Assembly: GCA_902783675.1 (NCBI GenBank)
Contig: CACZRW010000018.1
Location: 1 to 6,559, forward strand
Length of the DNA stretch: 6,559 nucleotides
Direction: 5' to 3'
From: an uncultured Pseudomonadota bacterium
GTDB taxonomy: Bacteria > Pseudomonadota > Alphaproteobacteria > CACZRW01
Both the position numbers and the translations under genes were made by a program. Below the pieces are notes generated by a model. It searched no databases, had not been told where the DNA came from, and saw nothing but the letters and a program-made list of their open reading frames with translations. This document shows positions 1-4,520 of this stretch, in pieces; positions within the stretch are counted from its first letter, which is position 1; every line of letters starts with the position of its first letter.

Positions 1-94
1 AAGTTGTTTTTGCGGGAAGCAAAAACGCAATCATTCCTAATTCCTAATTACTCATTCCTAATTGGGCGAAGCCCTAAACCTTAACCCGTAACCC
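1..94. repeat. Composite intergenic repeat (hairpin plus two heptamer families)
   Basis: This gap downstream of the DUF721 gene is made of four modules in order. Positions 1-32 hold a hairpin: stem GTTTTTGC (6-13), loop GGGAA, stem GCAAAAAC (19-26). Positions 33-60 are four 7-bp units (ATTCCTA twice, ATTACTC, ATTCCTA). Positions 64-74 form a small GGGC-GAA-GCCC hairpin. Positions 75-95 are three units of a second 7-bp family (TAAACCT, TAACCCG, TAACCCT). Positions 1-42 recur identically at 6405-6446, and 61-76 recur inverted at 6296-6311. The segment probably continues beyond the left edge. No coding sequence is seen. Confidence 0.85.
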
Positions 95-595
95 TTAAAC
101 TATTTCTGCCAGCCTTTTTAAGGCGGATTTTAAATCGTCGTCGCCTACTTCGGATAGGATATTTTCCATCTCGGCGGAAAGAGGTTTTCGGGTTTTCGGC
201 TCTTTCGCGGCAGGTGCTTTTTTCGCTTCTTTCTCGGGTGAAAAACTGTCTTGAATAATTTTAATATCGCCGACGGCGCTATAGCCGAAAAAGGTATTTA
301 TCTTTTCCAAAAGCGCCATTTTTTTGTGACTTAACTCGGTGGCGAAAACTCCGCCCGCAACGCTGATATGCAAAACCGCGGCGGCCTCTTTTCCCCTTGG
401 GAAAGTAAGCTTTAACGGAGTCGCAAAAGCGGATATTTTTTCTCCCACAAGCTCGGGCCAATTCGCGATAATGTCAATTTCAAAAAAGCCTTTTTTGCCC
501 AGGGCGGGCTTTACGATTTTGCGAATGTCCACGCCTATGGGGGCAAGGTAGTTGCGATGCTTCACAAAATTATTTTGGCGCGATTTCGTGTTCAA
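95..595 (-). CDS. DUF721 / DciA-like protein (putative replicative helicase operator)
   Basis: The product has 166 residues. Residues about 24-118 fit the DUF721 pattern: a conserved Trp and VG pair (W46, V50-G51 in NWPELVGEKI), a following P-L stretch after ATP (58-60), a hydrophobic strand (AAVLHISVAG, 72-81), the ATEL motif (85-88), and LLEKIN (95-100) before a final I-x-I strand. The family includes DciA, which in bacteria lacking DnaC or DnaI helps load the DnaB helicase; this role is assigned by family. A charged Ala/Lys/Pro linker (121-138) leads to a short C-terminal helix. The start is TTG in a TTGA overlap with the upstream Tgt-family stop. AAGGGA lies 7 nt upstream and supports it, so translational coupling is likely. 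GTG at residue 11 is the alternative start. The TAA stop lies in a heptamer repeat. The co-occurrence with dnaA in this window fits a replication role but does not prove one. Confidence 0.85.
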   Translation of the reverse strand: MNTKSRQNNFVKHRNYLAPIGVDIRKIVKPALGKKGFFEIDIIANWPELVGEKISAFATPLKLTFPRGKEAAAVLHISVAGGVFATELSHKKMALLEKINTFFGYSAVGDIKIIQDSFSPEKEAKKAPAAKEPKTRKPLSAEMENILSEVGDDDLKSALKRLAEIV

Positions 596-1656
596 GACAA
601 AGTCCCTTTTTCAATGCGGTCGCGAAGGTCGCTCATAAGCTTATTCATGTATGCGAGGTTGTGTTCCACCGCCAGCGTAAGTCCCAGAATCTCGCCCGCG
701 GCAAAAAGGTGGTGCAGATAGGCGAGCGTGTAATCTTCGGCAAAAGGCGTTTTGTCGGCGGCATATTTTTCATCTTTGATGGAAAGCTTTTCTCCGTCCT
801 TATAAATGATGCCGTTCATGCCATCGATAACGGGAAAGTCGGCAATGATTATATCCGCGCCGAAGCGCACCGCCTCTACCACTTCGGCTTCATTTTTAAG
901 GCCCAAAACGGCGCAAGGCTTATCCGCCGGCAAAAGCTGCGTAGTGGTGGCAAGGGTCATCATGTAAGCCTTTCTCGGTTCGTTTTTATATGCCGGAGTT
1001 TGTAAAAAGCCGTCCGTATCAAGCCCTATGCAAAAGCGCGCCGACTGGGTTCTGATGTCCGATGCCGCACCGCCGGTTATCGGAGCAAAGAAGGCTTTAT
1101 CCCTGCCCTTTTCCCCTCTTAATTCGCTTTTAAAAACATCCCACGCGCGCCGAGTCCAACGCTCCGAGCGTCTTTCCGCCGCACCGATTTTCTTGCGCGT
1201 GAGCGAGTCGCCCGCGAGGAAGTCGTAAAGACCGGAGAAAATATCCGCGCCCATTTTCTTTTGCAGGCGAATCGATACTTCGGGAGAAAGTTTCTTACGC
1301 GAGCCGTCAATGTATGAAGCGTAATCCAAAGCCTCTTCCCTGCTTTTGTAATAGGTGCCTTTTTCTATGGCAAGTTTTGCCAGTTCGCTCGCCCCGCCGC
1401 CAGTAAAAAGTAAGCCCTTAAAGCCGATAAAATCCTTTAACCCGCCTTCTTTTAAAACCTCTAAACCGGGGCGAAGCATGGGGCGGTAAATATCGGCGTA
1501 AAGTATGGGAAAAGGAATCTTATCCGTGAAAGTCGCCTTTAAAGTAAGCCCCGTGCTCTCGGGAATAAATGCAGGAGTCGCAATTTGCGTATCACCGATT
1601 TTAAGGGTTGCTCCTCGGGCTTTTTGTGCTTTATGCTTTATGGTAAATGTAATCAT
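592..1656 (-). CDS. Tgt-family protein with altered active site (tRNA-guanine transglycosylase-like)
   Basis: The product has 354 residues, near the usual 370-380. Family landmarks run along its whole length: RG-x-L (14-18), ATPAFIP (26-32), LRPG (61-64), EGGLKDFI (70-77), LSPEVSIRLQKKMGADI (123-139), LPADKP (242-247), GADI (266-269), and a strong C-terminal match, LAYLHHLFAAGEILG to EHNLAYMNKLM (311-341). True Tgt exchanges guanine at tRNA position 34 for a queuine precursor. Its catalytic sites are changed here: TDSGGFQ reads TGGGASE (85-91), the FDC nucleophile Asp is Ile271, VQGG reads ITGG (193-196), the AIGG motif is absent, and the CxCxxC zinc cysteines are deleted near residue 308, leaving only the His of EHN. 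This comparison is against remembered family motifs, not a computed alignment. The frame is intact, so it looks maintained. It could be a pseudoenzyme partner or a transglycosylase with other chemistry. It is co-transcribed with the DUF721 gene. Confidence 0.85.
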   Translation of the reverse strand: MITFTIKHKAQKARGATLKIGDTQIATPAFIPESTGLTLKATFTDKIPFPILYADIYRPMLRPGLEVLKEGGLKDFIGFKGLLFTGGGASELAKLAIEKGTYYKSREEALDYASYIDGSRKKLSPEVSIRLQKKMGADIFSGLYDFLAGDSLTRKKIGAAERRSERWTRRAWDVFKSELRGEKGRDKAFFAPITGGAASDIRTQSARFCIGLDTDGFLQTPAYKNEPRKAYMMTLATTTQLLPADKPCAVLGLKNEAEVVEAVRFGADIIIADFPVIDGMNGIIYKDGEKLSIKDEKYAADKTPFAEDYTLAYLHHLFAAGEILGLTLAVEHNLAYMNKLMSDLRDRIEKGTLS

Positions 1657-1675
1657 ATTATTTTCTATTCCGGAT

Positions 1676-1681
1676 ATTATA
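1676..1681 (-). promoter_or_regulatory. Possible -10 element for the Tgt-family/DUF721 operon
   Basis: A perfect TATAAT is read on the minus strand, 20 bp upstream of the Tgt-family ATG. No good -35 hexamer sits at 16-18 bp; the best nearby match, TTGTAA, is 20 bp away inside the divergent TPR gene. The gap between the two divergent starts is only 27 bp (1657-1683), so at least one promoter must overlap coding sequence. Confidence 0.3.
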
Positions 1682-1683
1682 AA

Positions 1684-3504
1684 ATGGCGTTTGACGACAT
1701 ATTACAAAAAGCAATCAATTTACACAACCAAGGAAAACTTGCCGAAGCGGAGCAACTGTATCGGCAGGTGTTGGAGACCGCGCCTAAAAATGCGTGGGCG
1801 ATGCATTTTCTGGCAATGATAGCGGTGGCGCGCGGGGCTTACGATAACGCCATTTCCCTTTTGTATCAGGCGGTGGATATTGATAAAAAAGCGGCACCTT
1901 TTCGCTTTAATCTCGCTATGGCTTTGCAGGGTGCGCAATTTTATTCCGAAGCGACCGAGCAATACAAAACCGCTATGAAGCTTGATAAAGATTTCGCGGC
2001 GGAAGCACTTAACAACATCGGCAACATTTACAAAATCACGGGGCAAGTGAAGGACGCCGAAAAGGCTTATAAAAAGTCGATTGAAACCGATGAGAAAAAA
2101 TCTTTTTATGCGCTTAACGGCCTTGGAATTTTGTATCGCGAAGCTGGCAAGTATGAAAAGGCGATGGAGTGCTTTCAGCGTGCGATTGATGTGGAAAATT
2201 CTTTTGCGGACGCGTATGCGAATCTTGCCACGACTTTAAGGGTGCAGGGGAGGCTGTTTGAAGCTTTACCCCTTTATGAAAAAGCGCTTGGCATCGACGG
2301 TAACAACCCTTTTATCTGGAACAGTTTCGGACTTGCCCTAGAGGCGGATAAGCAGCTTGCGGCGGCAATGCGGGCATATCAAAAAGCCGCCGAGCTTAAA
2401 GATGATTTTGCGGACGCGCATGCTCATATCGGGGCGCTCCTTATGCTTGACGAGGATAACTTGCGCGCGACCGAGGACGAGCTGCGCCTTGCTACAAAAC
2501 TTGATGAAAATAACGAGGACGCGTGGGTTAATCTCGGAGTCGTCCTTTATAAGCGCGAGCTCTATATGGAAGCGATGGAATGTTACCGCAAAGCAATTCT
2601 GCTTAATCCGAAAAATGTGGAAGTGTGTAACAACTTGGCAGTGGCAGTGCATCAGTCGGGCGACCTTACCGAAGCGGCGGGACTGTGCTTTAACGCCATG
2701 GCGATAGATAGGGGCTTTGCCGAAGTGCATAATACCTTGGCGGCTATCCTTGCCGATATGTATAGAAGCGATAAGGAGCTTGCCATAGGGACGGCAAAAG
2801 CGTGGGTGAAACACTGCCCGAAAAATGCTATTGCCAAGCATACTTTGGCGGCTTTTTCGGGTGATGCGAAAAAGGAAAAAGCCGACGACGAGTATGTTAA
2901 AGAATTGTTTGACGGCTTTGCCGAGAGCTTTAATAAAACTTTGGCAAAACTTGAATACGGCGTGCCTAAGCTCATCGCGAGTCGCTTGGAGAAAAACGGC
3001 GGCGGGAAAAAGGATATTTTGGACCTTGGTTGCGGCACGGGTTTGGTCGGCGAGCAAATCAAAAAATACGCCGCAAGAATGGTCGGTGTGGACCTGTCGC
3101 CTAAGATGTTGGAACAGGCGAACAAGGCCGGCGTTTATGATGATATCATCTGCTCGGAAGCAATATCCTTTTTGGGCTCAAACGAGAAAAAGTTTGATGT
3201 GATTGTCGCGGGCGATGTGCTTTGCTACTTCGGAAAGTTGAATAAGATTTTCTCTTATATAAAGCTTGCGCTTAAGGACGAAGGCAGGGCGATTTTTTCT
3301 TTGGAAGCCTTGGGAAAAAAGGCGGCAAAAAATGACTTTTTAATCACCGAGTCGGGGCGATTTGCGCACAGCGAATCGTATATCCGAAAGTCGCTTATAA
3401 AGGCCGGATTTAAGGATAAAAACATTGTAATTACCGACGAGATTTTACGCCTTGAAAATCAAAAACCCGTGAAGGGATTCTTGGTGGAAGCGAAGAATAA
3501 TTAG
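1684..3504 (+). CDS. TPR-repeat methyltransferase (COG4976-like, class I SAM-dependent)
   Basis: The product has 606 residues. Residues 1-380 are about eleven 34-residue TPR helix pairs, with repeating signatures such as GKLAEAEQLYRQVLETAP (17-34), NNIGNIYKITG (110-120) and WVNLGVVLYKRELYMEAMECYRKAILLNP (281-309). Residues 401-426 (DEYVKELFDGFAESFNKTLAKLEY) form the linker typical of this family. The methyltransferase domain follows: SAM-binding motif I LDLGCGTGL (446-454), acidic motif VGVDLS (467-472), and DVIVAGDVLCYFG (505-517). The substrate is unknown, and the TPR array would be expected to recruit a protein partner. No signal peptide is seen, so it is probably cytoplasmic. The chosen ATG has GGA 9 nt upstream and starts at the first TPR helix. 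An in-frame ATG 99 nt earlier adds a Cys-rich non-TPR segment lying over the Tgt-family gene and was rejected. The TAG stop opens a heptamer repeat. Confidence 0.9.
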   Translation: MAFDDILQKAINLHNQGKLAEAEQLYRQVLETAPKNAWAMHFLAMIAVARGAYDNAISLLYQAVDIDKKAAPFRFNLAMALQGAQFYSEATEQYKTAMKLDKDFAAEALNNIGNIYKITGQVKDAEKAYKKSIETDEKKSFYALNGLGILYREAGKYEKAMECFQRAIDVENSFADAYANLATTLRVQGRLFEALPLYEKALGIDGNNPFIWNSFGLALEADKQLAAAMRAYQKAAELKDDFADAHAHIGALLMLDEDNLRATEDELRLATKLDENNEDAWVNLGVVLYKRELYMEAMECYRKAILLNPKNVEVCNNLAVAVHQSGDLTEAAGLCFNAMAIDRGFAEVHNTLAAILADMYRSDKELAIGTAKAWVKHCPKNAIAKHTLAAFSGDAKKEKADDEYVKELFDGFAESFNKTLAKLEYGVPKLIASRLEKNGGGKKDILDLGCGTGLVGEQIKKYAARMVGVDLSPKMLEQANKAGVYDDIICSEAISFLGSNEKKFDVIVAGDVLCYFGKLNKIFSYIKLALKDEGRAIFSLEALGKKAAKNDFLITESGRFAHSESYIRKSLIKAGFKDKNIVITDEILRLENQKPVKGFLVEAKNN

Positions 3505-3522
3505 GAATGAGGAATGAGGAAT
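3502..3522 (+). repeat. Three GAGGAAT-type heptamers at the TPR-methyltransferase stop
   Basis: The units are TAGGAAT, GAGGAAT and GAGGAAT, the first three bases being the stop codon. This is the same family as the 13-copy array upstream of dnaA, and it abuts the palindrome at 3525-3550. Confidence 0.85.
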
Positions 3523-3524
3523 GA

Positions 3525-3550
3525 ATAAGTTTATAAGCTTATAAACTTAT
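3525..3550. repeat. 26-bp perfect palindrome between convergent genes
   Basis: The half-site ATAAGTTTATAAG (3525-3537) is followed by its exact reverse complement. It lies 20 bp after the TPR-methyltransferase stop and 16 bp beyond the stop of the convergent membrane-protein gene. As RNA it could fold into an 11-bp stem with an AGCT loop on either strand. A bidirectional terminator role is possible, but the stem is AT-rich and no clear U-tract follows. A near copy is at 3861-3880. Confidence 0.85.
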
Positions 3551-3566
3551 CAACCAACCTTAAACT

Positions 3567-3755
3567 TTATTTGCAATGTCCGTACATTAAATAGTAGCCC
3601 ACATAGCCCAAAGATAACCCGGAAACCATGCCTGCAAGAACAACAAGTGGATGCTCGACCATTACACTAGGGGCAACGATACCCACTATGCTGCTGGTTG
3701 TGACACAGGCAATAACCCCACACTTTGCAAAAATAATGTTATCTTTTTTAGTCAT
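3567..3755 (-). CDS. Small two-helix membrane protein of unknown function
   Basis: The product has 62 residues and I do not recognise its family. It has a short Lys-rich N-terminus (MTKKD) and two hydrophobic segments, about residues 8-33 and 36-58, separated by a charged EHP turn, ending in GHCK. This fits a helical hairpin in the inner membrane with both ends inside by the positive-inside rule, which is inference. Three cysteines (12, 17, 61) are present. The case for a real gene is good: GAGG lies about 8 nt before the ATG and a near-consensus promoter sits just upstream. No domain for a toxin, holin or transporter subunit can be assigned. The gene is bracketed by inverted copies of a palindrome-plus-heptamer module (3525-3566 and 3836-3882), so the gene with its promoter resembles a roughly 350-bp cassette. 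The TAA stop abuts the TTTAAGG-type repeat. Confidence 0.7.
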   Translation of the reverse strand: MTKKDNIIFAKCGVIACVTTSSIVGIVAPSVMVEHPLVVLAGMVSGLSLGYVGYYLMYGHCK

Positions 3756-3789
3756 AATCTCTACCTCATAATCTAATTAGGTATGGTAA

Positions 3790-3818
3790 AGTATAGCTTA
3801 TTTCTTTCTTTTTGTCAA
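3790..3818 (-). promoter_or_regulatory. Strong sigma70-type promoter for the small membrane protein
   Basis: On the minus strand a perfect -35 TTGACA (3818-3813), a 17-bp spacer and a -10 TATACT (3795-3790) are seen. The expected transcription start near 3783 gives a leader of about 28 nt containing GAGGT as ribosome binding site. This is the best promoter in the window. Confidence 0.8.
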
Positions 3819-3835
3819 TATAACTGTTTATGATG

Positions 3836-3863
3836 GGTTTACGGATTAAGGGTTATGGTTAGT
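3836..3863 (+). repeat. Four degenerate heptamers (second family)
   Basis: The units are GGTTTAC, GGATTAA, GGGTTAT and GGTTAGT in 7-bp phase, running directly into the palindrome at 3861. On the other strand they belong to the CCTTAAC/CCGTAAA family seen at 75-95, 4466-4507 and 6284-6304. Confidence 0.65.
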
Positions 3864-3880
3864 TTATGAGCTTATAAACT
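3861..3880. repeat. Near copy of the 3525-3550 palindrome downstream of the GNAT gene
   Basis: AGTTTATGAG followed by CTTATAAACT is a 20-bp inverted repeat with one G/A difference from perfection. Its sequence matches the core of the 26-bp palindrome. It starts 9 bp after the GNAT stop codon, so it could cap that transcript. It also flanks the small membrane gene on the promoter side. Confidence 0.8.
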
Positions 3881-3885
3881 TACAT

Positions 3886-3902
3886 CTTCCTAACAGCCGA
3901 GG
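3886..3902 (-). repeat. Direct-repeat copy 1 at the GNAT 3' end (matches the dnaA 3' end)
   Basis: The minus-strand sequence CCTCGGCTGTTAGGAAG spans the last codons (Leu-Gly-Cys), the stop and 4 nt of trailer. It matches 4504-4520 at 16 of 17 positions; the single difference is synonymous in the Cys codon (TGT against TGC). Confidence 0.85.
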
Positions 3903-4393
3903 TCCTTTGCCATATAAAACTCATCGTAAAACTTGCCATTCATAAAGATAGATTGACGGCGCAATCCTTCGTTTTTGAAACCATGTTTTTCATAAAATCT
4001 TATTGCCGGAATGTTTTCTTTAATAACCGTTAATTCCAAGCGGCGAACATTTTTTGCTTTAAGCCATTTTTCTGCTTCGGCTAAAAGTTTTTCGGCAAGC
4101 CCGTGTTTTTGTGAATCTTTCAATACGCCTATGGCAAAATTGGCAATGTGCTTGTTTTTTTCCATATTAAAACGGGTCACTCCGACAAAACCGACTATCC
4201 TGTTTTTAACCGAGTCGCAGGCAATAAAAATCTGCTTAAAATCATCAAGCGTCGATATAATTTCCGTTTGCTTTTCAACTGATATCGCCGCCTCTTTTGC
4301 CGATGGCAGTAAAAAGTCGGTTTGTTTTAGCAACAGAGTAAAAAACTCTATAAAAGCAGCGGCATCTGACGGTGTGATTTTTCTAATTTGCAT
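3890..4393 (-). CDS. GNAT-family N-acetyltransferase
   Basis: The product has 167 residues, normal for a single GNAT domain. Motif A is ANFAIGVLKDSQKHGLAEKLLAEAEKWL (84-111), with Q95-K-H-G-L-A100 as the acetyl-CoA pyrophosphate loop. NIPAIRFYEKHGF (127-139) is motif B, with the typical Asn and Tyr and the end-of-fold RFYEKHGF. The family transfers acetyl groups from acetyl-CoA to amines. The layout resembles stand-alone antibiotic, polyamine or protein acetyltransferases, and the substrate cannot be named. The ATG chosen has GGAG 8 nt upstream and begins the beta strand MQIRKIT. An upstream ATG adds 22 residues read from intergenic repeat and was rejected. The gene lies 114 bp downstream of dnaA in the same direction and may be read through from it. 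Its last codons and stop lie in a 17-bp near-repeat of the dnaA 3' end. Confidence 0.9.
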   Translation of the reverse strand: MQIRKITPSDAAAFIEFFTLLLKQTDFLLPSAKEAAISVEKQTEIISTLDDFKQIFIACDSVKNRIVGFVGVTRFNMEKNKHIANFAIGVLKDSQKHGLAEKLLAEAEKWLKAKNVRRLELTVIKENIPAIRFYEKHGFKNEGLRRQSIFMNGKFYDEFYMAKDLGC

Positions 4394-4449
4394 TCGGTTT
4401 TCTCCAACAAGTCGGGTCGGATGCTTTGTAATTACCCGTAAACCCATAG

Positions 4450-4462
4450 GCCGTGGCACGGC
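4450..4462. repeat. GC-rich inverted repeat between dnaA and the GNAT gene
   Basis: GCCGTG, a central G and CACGGC form a 6-bp perfect inverted repeat. No T-run follows on either strand, so it is not a convincing intrinsic terminator. It could be an operator half-site pair; nothing else supports that. Confidence 0.5.
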
Positions 4463-4465
4463 ATC

Positions 4466-4507
4466 AAGATTAAATGCTAAGATTAAAACCGTAAACCTTA
4501 AAACTTC
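4466..4507 (+). repeat. Degenerate heptamer run ending at the dnaA stop codon
   Basis: Six consecutive 7-bp units (AAGATTA, AATGCTA, AGATTAA, AACCGTA, AACCTTA, AAACTTC) fill the space up to the dnaA stop at 4508. Two of them match the CCGTAAA/CCTTAAC family. The others are degenerate, so part of the periodicity may be chance in AT-rich DNA. Confidence 0.5.
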
Positions 4508-4520
4508 CTAGCAGCCGAGG
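4504..4520 (-). repeat. Direct-repeat copy 2 at the dnaA 3' end
   Basis: The minus-strand sequence CCTCGGCTGCTAGGAAG covers the dnaA codons Leu-Gly-Cys, the stop and 4 nt of trailer. With the copy at 3886-3902 it brackets a 618-bp period containing the whole GNAT gene. Confidence 0.85.

Noticed and set aside
1585..1683. 33-residue N-terminal extension of the TPR-methyltransferase
   Set aside because: It overlaps the divergent Tgt-family gene, is Cys/Phe-rich without TPR pattern, and a better start lies at the first TPR helix.
2338..3057. 239-residue minus-strand open frame
   Set aside because: It is antisense to the TPR-methyltransferase, whose TPR and SAM motifs are continuous there.
3525..3550. 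Standard intrinsic terminator
   Set aside because: The palindrome is AT-rich, has no GC core and no following U-tract, so only a possible terminator-like role is noted.
4394..4459. 22-residue N-terminal extension of the GNAT protein
   Set aside because: It is encoded by intergenic repeat and lacks a ribosome binding site, whereas the internal ATG has GGAG at 8 nt and begins the GNAT fold.
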